NCBI RefSeq assembly: GCF_017876155.1
Contig: NZ_JAGINP010000036.1
Location: 19,686 to 83,685 of the forward strand
Length of the DNA: 64,000 bases
Source of the DNA: Azospirillum rugosum
Lineage (GTDB): Bacteria > Pseudomonadota > Alphaproteobacteria > Azospirillales > Azospirillaceae
Direction: 5' to 3'
Position 1 is the first letter of the stretch. Every line of letters begins with the position of its first letter. The notes under the pieces are model-generated. The model did not search any database, was not told the origin of the DNA, and saw only the letters and a list, made by a program, of their open reading frames with translations. Positions 54,414-62,241 of this stretch are shown piece by piece. A program made the translations under genes and the position numbers.

Positions 54414-54803
54414 TCACGCAAGGCAGCCAAGGCGGCTTTCGGCCGCACGGATGGCGGCCAGCGCCGCCCGGAACCGCGCGGCGCCATGCTCCTCGCCGAG
54501 ATCGGCGCTCAAAGCCACGGCCCGGCAGGCGGCGTGGATGTCGGCGTCACCGACCATCTCCGGCGCCAGCCGGGTCAGCGTGTTGTCGGTCTCGATCACG
54601 GTGCGGATTTCCTCCCGAACCTCCTCCTCGGCCAAGCGCAGCAGGACGTGCTCCCGCTGCGTCCCCCAATCCGGAAGGGCGGCTTCACCGTAGGCCGGGA
54701 TCACGACGAAGGCGGCCTCGGCGGTGATCACGAGGACCGGGACGCCGCCGACGAGAACGGCGGCCGGCAGACGCACGACCATGGTGACGAAGGGCTCGGT
54801 CAT
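54414..54803 (-). CDS. Hypothetical protein, 129 residues
   Basis: MTEPFVTMVVRLPAAVLVGG, VPVLVITAEAAFVVIPAYGE, then an acidic helical C-terminal half (LLRLAEEEVREEIRTVIETD, ADLGEEHGAARFRAALAAIR). I recognise no family. It lies 61 bp after the parB stop in the same direction, so it is part of the backbone operon. Start ATG at 54803 is preceded by GGAGGTTCG. Confidence 0.65.
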   Translation of the reverse strand: MTEPFVTMVVRLPAAVLVGGVPVLVITAEAAFVVIPAYGEAALPDWGTQREHVLLRLAEEEVREEIRTVIETDNTLTRLAPEMVGDADIHAACRAVALSADLGEEHGAARFRAALAAIRAAESRLGCLA

Positions 54804-54864
54804 GACGAACCTCCAGCAACGGGGACGGAGGCGGAGCGGCCGGAGCCGCTCCGCGGCGTGCGCG

Positions 54865-56979
54865 TCAGGCAGCGGCCGCCTCGGTGCGGTCTGCGTCGTC
54901 CCCGGCGTTTGGGAGCTCCTCGTCGCCAGCCAGGAAGGCCGGCAGGGAGGCGCCGTCCCCCTCCGCATCGCCCTCCACGCCGGCATCGCCGCCGGTCGGC
55001 TCCAGCGGGCGGCGCAGCGGCTCGGGCAGCCAGCCGCTGCCGGCCAGCAGCCGTTCGGCCTCCTTGGCCATGTCCGGCTTGCGCAGGTGGTCGATCAGCT
55101 GCGCCGCCTCAGGCCCACGCGCCTCGCGCACCGCCTCCAGGATGCGCGCCTTCGGCACCCGGCCGAGGTAGCTGTCCACCGTCGCCGTCCAGCCGGCCGC
55201 CGCCATGTCGAGGCCGACCGCCCCGGCCAGCAGGTCGGCGTGGGCGGCGCGCTGCGGCGCCCGGTTCCACGGCTCGTGCACCGCGTTGACGCCGAAGGAG
55301 ACGCAGTGGGCGAACAGGGCGGCCCGGCTGTCGCCGTCGAACCCCACCAGTGCCTCCCACAGGGCCTCGGGCTCGCTCGGCAGCTGGGTGCTCCAGGCGC
55401 GCTGGCGGGCGTCGATCGCCCGGGCCGCGGCGCTGGCGGCGAGGTCGGGCGGCTGCACCCCGAAGCCGGCGCTCTTCAGCTCCAGCTCCAGGCACGACGC
55501 GCCGGGGCGCTGGGTGAAGGTGCGCAGGCACAGCGCGTGCAGCGCCGCCAGGAAGGCGGTGTCGGGGTCGTTGGCCAGCGCGTCGCGCAGGGCGAGCGTG
55601 CGGTGCACGCTCAGCTCGATCAGCAGCCGCTCGGGCAAGGGCCGCAGCCCCTCGTCGTCCTCCGACGCCGCCGGCCCGGTGACCGGCACCGGAGCCGACA
55701 CGCTGGCACCGCCGGCAATGGCGGCCGGCTGGGCGGCCACCGCCCCGCCCCCAGCCGGAACGGCGGACGTCTCTTCACTGCCGGCCGGAACCACCGGCTC
55801 GACCGGGGCTTCGTCCTCCGGCCGCACGTAGCCGCGATCCACCTGGAGCCCGCCCTCGACATCGACGCTGACGAACACGCCGGCCCGCGCCACCTCGGCC
55901 GTCTCGTAGACCAGCGGCCGCTCCTCCAGCGCCCGCAATTCCATGTCAATCTCGGCCAAGCGCCGCGCCACCGCCTCCAGCTCCTCGGCGTGCGCCGGCT
56001 CGCTCCCCTCCAGCCGCTCGTACTCGGCGTGCAGCGCGTCGTAGGTGGCCTGCTCCGCCTCGCTCAACGGCACCGGCTCGCCGGCCAGACGGCGCAGCCC
56101 CCGGCTGTGCCCGTAGGGGAAGGCCAGCGCCACCTCCACCCACTTCCAGCCCTCCGTCCGCACCGTGGCGGCCTCGGCCTCCAGCTTCTCCGCCACCAGC
56201 CGGTCGAGCAGCGCCGGATCCTGCAGCCAGCCGCCGTCATCGTGCTGGAACAGGTCGCGCATCACCGCCCCGCCGGCCGCCTCGTAGGCCTCCACGCCGA
56301 CGAACAGCGCCCGCTTGTCCGACGCCCGCACCGCCCCCTCGGTGAGCAGCCGGCGGATCTGGTAGGGCTCGCGGCTGTAGGCGCGCGACAGCGCCTCCCA
56401 CACCTGCTCCTGGCGGGCGTGGTCGCCGCTGACGGTGAAGGCCATCAAGTGCTCCAACGTCATGCGGTCCTCGGCGTAAGCGTCGAGCAGCGCCGGCGCG
56501 ACGGCGGCCAGCTTCAGGCGCTGCTTCACCACGCCGGGGGCGACGAAGAAGCGGGCGGCGATCTCCTCCTCGCCCAGCCCCGCCTCGCGCAGGGTCTGGA
56601 AGGCACGGAACTGGTCGAGCGGGTGCAGCGGGGCGCGCTGCACGTTCTCGGCCAGCGAGTCCTCCTCGGCGAGGCCGGCGGTGCGCACGACGCAGGGCAC
56701 CGGCTGGGTCCTGCTCATGCGCTTCTGCTTGACCAGCAGCTCCAGCGCCCGGAAGCGGCGGCCGCCGACCGGCACCTCGAAGACGCCGGTCTCGGCGCCC
56801 TCGGCGTCGAGCACCGGGCGGACGGCGAGGCCGTGCAGCAGGGTGCGGCGGGCGATGTCCTCGGCGAGTTCCTCGATGGAGACGCCGGCCTTGACCTTGC
56901 GGACGTTGGCCTGGGACAGCACCAGCTTGTTGAAGGGGATGTCGCGCGAGGTGTTGAGGACGATCTTGGGCGTGGCCAT
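54865..56979 (-). CDS. parB: Large ParB/RepB-family protein
   Basis: A 704-residue protein. The N-terminal ParB/sulfiredoxin domain has LNTSRDIPFNKLVLSQANVR, GGRRFRALELLVKQKRMSRT and LAENVQRAPLHPLDQFRAFQ. The HTH domain follows (LGEEEIAARFFVAPGVVKQR). The C-terminal ~450 residues are plasmid-specific, with acidic and alanine-rich parts. Such ParB-like proteins on large plasmids and ICEs bind DNA and may assist segregation or act as nucleases. It is far from parA (31 kb), so it is probably not its partner. A structured leader (A) precedes it. Confidence 0.9.
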   Translation of the reverse strand: MATPKIVLNTSRDIPFNKLVLSQANVRKVKAGVSIEELAEDIARRTLLHGLAVRPVLDAEGAETGVFEVPVGGRRFRALELLVKQKRMSRTQPVPCVVRTAGLAEEDSLAENVQRAPLHPLDQFRAFQTLREAGLGEEEIAARFFVAPGVVKQRLKLAAVAPALLDAYAEDRMTLEHLMAFTVSGDHARQEQVWEALSRAYSREPYQIRRLLTEGAVRASDKRALFVGVEAYEAAGGAVMRDLFQHDDGGWLQDPALLDRLVAEKLEAEAATVRTEGWKWVEVALAFPYGHSRGLRRLAGEPVPLSEAEQATYDALHAEYERLEGSEPAHAEELEAVARRLAEIDMELRALEERPLVYETAEVARAGVFVSVDVEGGLQVDRGYVRPEDEAPVEPVVPAGSEETSAVPAGGGAVAAQPAAIAGGASVSAPVPVTGPAASEDDEGLRPLPERLLIELSVHRTLALRDALANDPDTAFLAALHALCLRTFTQRPGASCLELELKSAGFGVQPPDLAASAAARAIDARQRAWSTQLPSEPEALWEALVGFDGDSRAALFAHCVSFGVNAVHEPWNRAPQRAAHADLLAGAVGLDMAAAGWTATVDSYLGRVPKARILEAVREARGPEAAQLIDHLRKPDMAKEAERLLAGSGWLPEPLRRPLEPTGGDAGVEGDAEGDGASLPAFLAGDEELPNAGDDADRTEAAAA

Positions 56980-57045
56980 ATCGAACTTCTCCGCGACGGA
57001 CGGCCGGGAGCCTTTCTCCCAACCTCCTCATCCGTCGTCCGATCC
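56980..57045 (-). promoter_or_regulatory. Structured 5' leader A, copy 1 (upstream of parB)
   Basis: Perfect 7-bp arms CGACGGA (56994-57000) and TCCGTCG (57031-57037) enclose GGCCGGGAGCC...CTCCC. The same layout, arms plus a GGCCGG-AGCCTGTC/TTTC-CTCCC centre, occurs upstream of ardC (59601-59649) and the DUF6878 gene (60656-60702). It ends about 15 bases before the start codon. Confidence 0.65.
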
Positions 57046-57187
57046 CCACTGCCCTTTCCCTTTAAGCCGGGCGCGGCTCCGCAACCGGCCTGCGGCTTCC
57101 TTGTTGCCCGAACGGCCGCTTGCCGGGGAGCACTGCCATGCGCATCATCCCGCCCGGGGCAGCAGAAGCCTTTGGGGAGGGTAAGCA

Positions 57188-57376
57188 TTGTTCGTGGTGG
57201 ACGAGGCGATGGCCACGGCGGTGCGCCGGGCTTTCGACGAACGAGGCGAATGGCCGGCGGTGGCGGAACTGCGGCGCCACGTGTGCATCGACGACAACGA
57301 CGAGGCCCTGCGGGTGGTGCGGACCATCGCCTCGTGGCGCCGCTCTCCGGAGGCGTCCGGGAGGCCACCCGCCTGA
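57188..57376 (+). CDS. Small hypothetical protein, 62 residues
   Basis: Starts at TTG 57188 behind GGGAGGG: FVVDEAMATAVRRAFDERGE, WPAVAELRRHVCIDDNDEAL, RVVRTIASWRR. It looks like a compact helical domain, possibly DNA-binding, but no family is recognised. It is divergent from parB and one of the few + strand genes in this part. The ribosome binding site and clean length support it. Confidence 0.55.
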   Translation: MFVVDEAMATAVRRAFDERGEWPAVAELRRHVCIDDNDEALRVVRTIASWRRSPEASGRPPA

Positions 57377-57388
57377 ACGCCCGGTCCG

Positions 57389-57616
57389 TCACCGCGCCGT
57401 CATGACGGATCGCCTCACCCGCGCCGTGCACCGGCGATCGGGGATGCGGGCGTCGTCATAGGGGCTGTCCTCCGATCGCCGCAGGGCGATCCTGCGCGCC
57501 TCGGCGCGGCCGGCCGCTTCGACCGGGCAGGTCTCGATCCCGTACACCGCACCGGCGTTCGAGAACACGATCTCGACCACGAAACGGGACGCGGCCGGTT
57601 GTTTCACAGGGGTCAT
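57389..57616 (-). CDS. Small hypothetical protein, 75 residues
   Basis: MTPVKQPAASRFVVEIVFSN, AGAVYGIETCPVEAAGRAEA, RRIALRRSEDSPYDDARIPD. The start at 57616 has GGAGG six bases ahead. The central AEARRIAL resembles short plasmid proteins that carry a beta strand plus helix. It follows the PAPS-reductase-like gene by 82 bp. Function unknown. Confidence 0.6.
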   Translation of the reverse strand: MTPVKQPAASRFVVEIVFSNAGAVYGIETCPVEAAGRAEARRIALRRSEDSPYDDARIPDRRCTARVRRSVMTAR

Positions 57617-57698
57617 CACACATCCTCCGGCAAGGGCTGCGTCGGGAAGGGAGGTGGGGCCGGCTTCGGGTGGTTCTCGTTCCCTCCGGAACCAGGAG

Positions 57699-58643
57699 CT
57701 ACACACCGCACAGGCCCTCGCATTCGTTGGGCCAGAGATCGAGCTGTCCGCGGTCGGCGTCGGTGGTCAGGTCCGCCTCGTCGAGCGGCACGGCGGAGCG
57801 ATGGAGATAGACCTCGCCGCGGATGCCGCGAAAACCGGTGCGGATGGCCCGGTCCACCACCACGGCGTCGACCCAGGCGTCGGGATCGCCGTCGCGCAGC
57901 CGCCGCCAGTGGGCGTCGGAGTGGAAGGGGCAGCCGATGCAGGCGCTGCGGGGCGGCTCCGGATAGCCGTGCCGGGTCAGCCAGAGCAGGCAGTCACGCC
58001 GTGTCATCCGCCGCTCGACCAGCGGCCAGCGGTTGACCTGCCAGCCCTCGACCGACGGCTTCATGCGCGCCGCCTCGTCCAGCGAGATGCCTATCCACTG
58101 CTCCACCGCCGGAACCGTGGGCGAGCGCCGGCCGGCGATCCCGGCCAGTTCGCGCACCTTGCGACGGATCGGCACCACCTTGTAGTCGCCGGTGCACTGT
58201 CTGCGGATCATGCCGATGGTGACGCGGCCGGCCGGCAGGACGCGCGTGCCGACGACGACCGTCCCGCCCTGGCCGTCCTCGCCGACGAGCGGGACCACGG
58301 TCCCGGGCGGGATGACCGTGCGGGTGTAGGCGGGGATGGACGCCCGGCGTTGTCCCCGCACCCCGGCCTGAAGGTCGGCCCGGAGGTCGCCGGCCGAGAC
58401 GACGTGGACCGGAAAGGGCAGCACGCCCGGCGCCATCAGCCAGGCGAGGTGGCGATAGACCGCCTCCGGCTCCCAACCGGTGTCGGCGAAGACGGCGCAG
58501 TGGGGCATCGGGCCGACGGCGCCGTGCGCCGCCATCAGGGCCAGGGTGGTGGACTGGACGCCGGCGCCGAGGCTGAGGACGCGCAGCCGGATTGCCTCCG
58601 CCGCCGGCTCGGGCGGCGGGCACCATAAGGAGAGCGCGCCCAT
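57699..58643 (-). CDS. PAPS-reductase-like adenine nucleotide alpha-hydrolase
   Basis: A 314-residue PP-loop ATPase: VLSLGAGVQSTTLALMAAHG carries the nucleotide loop, HCAVFADTGWEPEAVYRHLA the next strand. RRQCTGDYKVVPIRRKVREL and PRSACIGCPFHSDAHWRRLR hold paired cysteines that may bind metal or Fe-S. These are phage/plasmid relatives of PAPS reductase, some linked to nucleic acid modification or anti-restriction, not sulfate assimilation. ATG at 58643 overlaps the ardC stop, so the two are co-translated. Confidence 0.82.
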   Translation of the reverse strand: MGALSLWCPPPEPAAEAIRLRVLSLGAGVQSTTLALMAAHGAVGPMPHCAVFADTGWEPEAVYRHLAWLMAPGVLPFPVHVVSAGDLRADLQAGVRGQRRASIPAYTRTVIPPGTVVPLVGEDGQGGTVVVGTRVLPAGRVTIGMIRRQCTGDYKVVPIRRKVRELAGIAGRRSPTVPAVEQWIGISLDEAARMKPSVEGWQVNRWPLVERRMTRRDCLLWLTRHGYPEPPRSACIGCPFHSDAHWRRLRDGDPDAWVDAVVVDRAIRTGFRGIRGEVYLHRSAVPLDEADLTTDADRGQLDLWPNECEGLCGV

Positions 58644-59590
58644 CACACGGTCTCCCGCTCGTCACCGGCCACGGGGACGGTTTCGGGCAGGAAGCCGAGG
58701 AGATAGTCGGCCGCCTTGCTGGCCTGACTGGCGGCGCGGACGATGGCGTGATCGTCCCCACGCAGCACGTCCAACCACGCCCCAACGTAATCGGCGTGGC
58801 GGACGGTGGGGACGATGCCGAGCGCCGCGCAGAGATAGGCGGCTGAAATTTCGGCAATCAGCTCCTCGAAGGCGTACTTGCGGGAGCCGAAGGACCCGGA
58901 CAGGTCGCGGTTCAACCTTGAAGCGTGTCCAGTCGCGTGAGATCCCTCATGGAGAGCCGTTCTGTGCCAGTTCACGGGCTCGAAGAAGGCCTGCGGAGGT
59001 GGCAGCTGCACGTAATCGTGCTGGGGGCTGTAGAAGGCCCGGGTACCGCCGATGCGGAACTCGATGCCGCTGGCGCGAATCAGCGCCTCGGCCCGCGGCA
59101 GGATCAGCCCCTCCGGGATCGGCGGCGGCGCCACGGCGATGCCCTCGGGCAGGCCGTCGCACTGCTCGGTGTTGAAGACGCTGAAGCGCTTCAGGAAGGG
59201 GATCGCCTGGGGCTCGTCCCCGGTGTCCCGTGCCCGTCGACGCTCGTCGTCGGGAATAAAACGGTCGGCGTAGACGACGGTGGTGCCGCGCTCGCCCTTG
59301 CGGACGTGGCCGCCCAGAGCCAAAGCCTGACGGAACGTCAGCCAGCCCTGGCCGGAGAAGCCGCGGGCGACGACGGCGCCCCACAGGATGAGCACGTTCA
59401 CGCCGGAGTAGGCGCGGCCGGTGGCGGCGTTGCGCGGCAGGCCGAGCGGGGCGGCGGCGGCCGGGGTTCCCCAGGGCTGCACCCAGGGCAGCCGGCCGGC
59501 TTCCAGCTCGGCGATGATGCGGGCGGTGATCTCGGCGTAGAGGCTGGTCCGGTCGGAACCGGAGCGGCCGGTTGGCGCGGTGTCGGGCAT
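58643..59590 (-). CDS. ardC: ArdC-like antirestriction protein with zincin domain
   Basis: A 315-residue protein. The N-terminal ssDNA-binding domain has SLYAEITARIIAELEAGRLP, WVQPWGTP, GVNVLILWG and GWLTFRQALALGGHVRKGER. A metallopeptidase-like domain follows with ALHEGSHATGH (HExxH) and the distal FEELIAEISAAYLCAALG. ArdC proteins protect incoming plasmid DNA from host restriction during conjugation. This fits a conjugative element that also carries a methyltransferase/nuclease operon. Structured leader A precedes it. Confidence 0.92.
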   Translation of the reverse strand: MPDTAPTGRSGSDRTSLYAEITARIIAELEAGRLPWVQPWGTPAAAAPLGLPRNAATGRAYSGVNVLILWGAVVARGFSGQGWLTFRQALALGGHVRKGERGTTVVYADRFIPDDERRRARDTGDEPQAIPFLKRFSVFNTEQCDGLPEGIAVAPPPIPEGLILPRAEALIRASGIEFRIGGTRAFYSPQHDYVQLPPPQAFFEPVNWHRTALHEGSHATGHASRLNRDLSGSFGSRKYAFEELIAEISAAYLCAALGIVPTVRHADYVGAWLDVLRGDDHAIVRAASQASKAADYLLGFLPETVPVAGDERETV

Positions 59591-59665
59591 GGCGGGTCTC
59601 CGCGACGGGCTGGCCGGAAGCCTGTCCTCCAGCCCTCAAGCCCGTCGCGAACACCGCCTCGGCCC
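59591..59665 (-). promoter_or_regulatory. Structured 5' leader A, copy 2 (upstream of ardC)
   Basis: Perfect 11-bp arms CGCGACGGGCT (59601-59611) and AGCCCGTCGCG (59639-59649) enclose GGCCGGAAGCCTGTCCTCC. This is the best-paired of the three copies. The arms end 10 bases before the ardC start codon; on the RNA the loop contains GGAGGACAGG, a Shine-Dalgarno-like tract that could be masked or mimicked. Confidence 0.7.
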
Positions 59666-59714
59666 TCTCCCTCTTGGTGCGCCCGCCTCCTGCCGGCCGA
59701 CAGGATGGCCAAAC

Positions 59715-59743
59715 AAAAAATGGCCCGGCGTTGATGCCGGGCC
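59715..59743 (-). terminator. Intrinsic terminator of the DUF6878-DUF6915 operon
   Basis: On the - strand, GGCCCGGC, loop ATCAAC, GCCGGGCC, then ATTTTTTG. The 8-bp perfect stem (59722-59729 with 59736-59743) followed by six T is a textbook rho-independent terminator, 27 bp after the DUF6915 gene. Confidence 0.85.
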
Positions 59744-59769
59744 GGTCGAGATGGAAAGGGGACAGGCCG

Positions 59770-60129
59770 TCAGCCGCCGTCGCCGGGATCGACGCCGTGG
59801 GGCAAGGGCTGGGCCCGCCCCATCCAGGGTTCCGGCCGGATGCAGCGCACCCAGTCGGCAAAGCCGGGGATGAAGCCGAGGTCCTCGCGGACGTGTTGCT
59901 CCCCGATCAGCCGCACCGGCACGACGCGGCCGGTGGACAGCGTCAGCGTGACGCCGTACAGCGTCTCCAGCAGGAAGATGCCCTCGGCGTGATGGCGCAG
60001 GGCCCGGTGGCGGAAATCAGCGGTTATGGCTTTCGAGCCGTCGATCCACTGGTGCAGGGCCATGTACTCGTCCGCCGTCCCTCCCCAGGTGCGTGCCGAC
60101 GACAGGGCATGATGATACGCGTGTGCCAT
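59770..60129 (-). CDS. DUF6915-like plasmid protein
   Basis: A 119-residue protein: MAHAYHHALSSARTWGGTAD, ITADFRHRALRHHAEGIFLL, LSTGRVVPVRLIGEQHVRED, and VRCIRPEPWMGRAQP. The histidine-rich pattern is typical of a family found on plasmids and phages, with unknown function. The DUF number is recalled from memory. A truncated second copy of its C-terminus lies at about 60830-60930. It follows the DUF6878 gene by 11 bp and ends at a strong terminator. Confidence 0.82.
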   Translation of the reverse strand: MAHAYHHALSSARTWGGTADEYMALHQWIDGSKAITADFRHRALRHHAEGIFLLETLYGVTLTLSTGRVVPVRLIGEQHVREDLGFIPGFADWVRCIRPEPWMGRAQPLPHGVDPGDGG

Positions 60130-60140
60130 GGCGGCCTCCC

Positions 60141-60644
60141 TTAGAAGTCATGCTCGTAGTAGTCGTTGGCGGTATAGCGCTCGTTGTATTCCAGGCGGAC
60201 CGCCCGCCCGGCAACGTCGAGGACGAGGACGCCGAACGCGCCGTCACCGTCTTCCCAGCCGTCGTGGGTGGCGGCGAGGAGGTCGTAGGTCAGCGCCTCG
60301 ACGGCCTCGCCCAGCGGCAGGGGCCGCCGCTCCAGGGCCGAACCGTCCCAGAGCGGGGTGACGATCTCGGCGGTGCCGTCGGGCAGCGGCATCTCGGTCT
60401 CGCCGGCCTGGGCGTGGATGGCCTCGATCTGGCCGGAATCGCCATAGCCGTCGAAGGTGACGGTGACGATGGAGAGCCCCGCCGCGGCCAGCGCCGCCAG
60501 GACGGCGTCCTTGTTGAGGATGCGGGCCTCGGCGACGAGGCGGCCGTGCGCCTCGGCCCGGGCCTGCCACAAGGCCGGCTCGGCTTCGGCCGGTGGTGCG
60601 GCGGGCACCCCGCCGATGGTCTCGTCGTGGTTGGAAGCGCACAT
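60141..60644 (-). CDS. DUF6878-like plasmid protein
   Basis: A 167-residue acidic protein: ALAAAGLSIVTVTFDGYGDS, GQIEAIHAQAGETEMPLPDG, LTYDLLAATHDGWEDGDGAF, and the C-terminal RYTANDYYEHDF. This pattern is shared by a family on alphaproteobacterial plasmids with no known function; the DUF number is recalled. Start ATG at 60644 immediately follows leader A copy 3. Forms an operon with the DUF6915-like gene. Confidence 0.8.
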   Translation of the reverse strand: MCASNHDETIGGVPAAPPAEAEPALWQARAEAHGRLVAEARILNKDAVLAALAAAGLSIVTVTFDGYGDSGQIEAIHAQAGETEMPLPDGTAEIVTPLWDGSALERRPLPLGEAVEALTYDLLAATHDGWEDGDGAFGVLVLDVAGRAVRLEYNERYTANDYYEHDF

Positions 60645-60720
60645 GTCCGGTCTCCGCGACGGGCCGGCCGGAAGCCTGTCTCCCAGCCCCCAAGCCCGTC
60701 GCAAACGCCGCCTCGGCCCT
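60645..60720 (-). promoter_or_regulatory. Structured 5' leader A, copy 3 (upstream of the DUF6878 gene)
   Basis: Perfect 9-bp arms GCGACGGGC (60656-60664) and GCCCGTCGC (60694-60702) enclose GGCCGGAAGCCTGTCTCCC. Sequence identity with copy 2 is high throughout, and continues far beyond the hairpin because a ~300-bp segment is duplicated here. Confidence 0.7.
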
Positions 60721-60955
60721 CTCCCTCCCCGTCCCACGCCTTCCGGCAGGACGGACGGCCAGACAAAGGCCCGGCTCTGACGCCGGGCCGTTCGTGGTAT
60801 GGAGTGGAAGAACCCTCAGCCGTCGGTGACGGGATCGATACCGGGAGGAGGGGGGGCGGGCCCGGCCCATCCAGAAGACCGGCCGAATGCAGCGCATCCG
60901 GTCGGTGAAGCTGGAGACGAAGGAAGTCATCGCGGAAGCGGCCTTCCCCGATCGA
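60645..60955. repeat. Diverged direct repeat of 59591-59900, including a DUF6915 C-terminal remnant
   Basis: The segment matches 59591-59900 along its length: leader A, CGCCTCGGCCCTCTCCCT, the hairpin GGCCCGGC/GCCGGGCC (60768-60775 with 60782-60789, here without the T-tract) and, on the - strand, RCIRPVFWMGRARP, which equals the end of the DUF6915 protein. The remnant lacks the rest of that gene. Confidence 0.75.
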
Positions 60956-61013
60956 GGACGAAACCGGCGGTCTCCCGTTGACGCCTCACGGCAGCCACGC
61001 TGAAGTGGCGGTG

Positions 61014-61841
61014 ATGATGTCCATGCAGGCTTCCCAGTTCCACCGCACGGCGGAAGCGGTCCCTTCCGTCGCCGGCGCCTATGTTCTGCTCGTCAGGCTG
61101 GCGGAGGCGATGGACGTCGCCCTGCCCGGCCGGGCCAAGGCCATTCTGCCGCCGGGGCGGTACCTGTACTGCGGCAGCGCCCGCGGCCCGGGTGGCCTGC
61201 GTGCCCGCGTCGGCCGTCACATGCGCCGGGACAAGAGCCTTCGCTGGCACATCGACCACCTGACCACGGCGGGTACCGTGACCGGCTGCTGGGTTTTTCC
61301 CGCCGGCGACGAATGCGCGCTGGTCGAACGCTTCGCCGCCCTGCCGGTCCCGATCCCGGGGTTCGGCAGCAGCGACTGCACCGTTTGCCGAAGCCATCTC
61401 CTGGCGTGGCCCGATGGCGTCGCGCTACCCTTCGGCGTACCGGACGTTTCCCCGGCCGCCGCTGGACCGGACGTCGCCCGGGTGCTATCGGTCGCGGCCA
61501 TGACCGATACCGTGGACTTCACCGCCGCCGAACGCGACCTGATCCGCCGCGAGTTCATGAGCCGCTGGTCGGAACCGCCGCGGCTGGCGGACGGTATCCT
61601 TCTGAAGCGGTGGGCGACCGGCCCGCGGAAAGGCGAACCGAAACTCACGGCCACCGTTCAGAGCCTGCTGGAGCGCGGGCTGGTGACGATCGCCGAAACG
61701 GATCGGGGGTTTCCCCGCGCCCATTTCACCGCGGCGGGCTACGCCGCGCTGCGGGCTATGGCGGCCAGCCCGCGGCATCTCCCACCGGAGCGCTATGGCC
61801 ATCTCATCGACGAGCTCGCGCCCCGGCCGGAGGACCGCTGA
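61014..61841 (+). CDS. GIY-YIG (DUF123) nuclease fused to a C-terminal winged-helix-like domain
   Basis: About 275 residues. The N-terminal half is a DUF123 GIY-YIG-type domain: GAYVLLVRLAEAMDVALPGR, GRYLYCGSARGPGGLRARVG, LRWHIDHLTTAG and the cysteine pair in GSSDCTVCRSHLL. The second half (FTAAERDLIRREFMSRWSEP, LKRWATGPRKGEPKLTATVQ, ARFTAAG-like HFTAAGYAALRA) looks like an independent winged-helix domain often encoded separately on plasmids. The frame opens at TTG 60978; ATG 61014 or 61023 is more likely. Overlaps the next gene by one base. Confidence 0.8.
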   Translation: MMSMQASQFHRTAEAVPSVAGAYVLLVRLAEAMDVALPGRAKAILPPGRYLYCGSARGPGGLRARVGRHMRRDKSLRWHIDHLTTAGTVTGCWVFPAGDECALVERFAALPVPIPGFGSSDCTVCRSHLLAWPDGVALPFGVPDVSPAAAGPDVARVLSVAAMTDTVDFTAAERDLIRREFMSRWSEPPRLADGILLKRWATGPRKGEPKLTATVQSLLERGLVTIAETDRGFPRAHFTAAGYAALRAMAASPRHLPPERYGHLIDELAPRPEDR

Positions 61842-62044
61842 TGTTCGGGCGTCCGGCACACGTCGCGGTCGGCGACCGCTTCACCAAGGTCGGCCAGCCG
61901 TCGCGGGTGTTCATCGTGATGGCTCTGGACGACCGTCCCGGTCGGCCGCCGCACGCGTTCGTGTCCGCGGCACCGAACGGTGGAGACCGCCGGCTGATCG
62001 CGGTCTCCGCGCTCACCGATGCGACCCTGTTCAGACGACTGTGA
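61841..62044 (+). CDS. Small hypothetical protein, 67 residues
   Basis: Starts at the TGATG junction with the GIY-YIG gene, so translation is coupled. MFGRPAHVAVGDRFTKVGQP, SRVFIVMALDDRPGRPPHAF, RRLIAVSALTDATLFRRL. It reads as a small beta-barrel-like domain; no family recognised. The tight coupling supports it being real. Confidence 0.65.
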   Translation: MFGRPAHVAVGDRFTKVGQPSRVFIVMALDDRPGRPPHAFVSAAPNGGDRRLIAVSALTDATLFRRL

Positions 62045-62241
62045 AAAGGGTGAGCACGGCACTGTTCGCACCGCGAGCGATGCAGCCAGCCAGGGCACCT
62101 GGACAGCCGGCACCCCGCTGAAGACGCGGAGCTTGTGCCGGATCGTCTTCCCCATCTCAGGGGAGACCATGGCGAAGCTCCGCATGCCTCGCGGTCGGGA
62201 CCGGGTGACAGCACATCGCCGCTGCTCCATGCTCAAGGGCC

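Noticed and set aside
54724..57405. An 893-codon + strand frame opposite parB
   Set aside because: Antisense shadow of a recognisable ParB protein.
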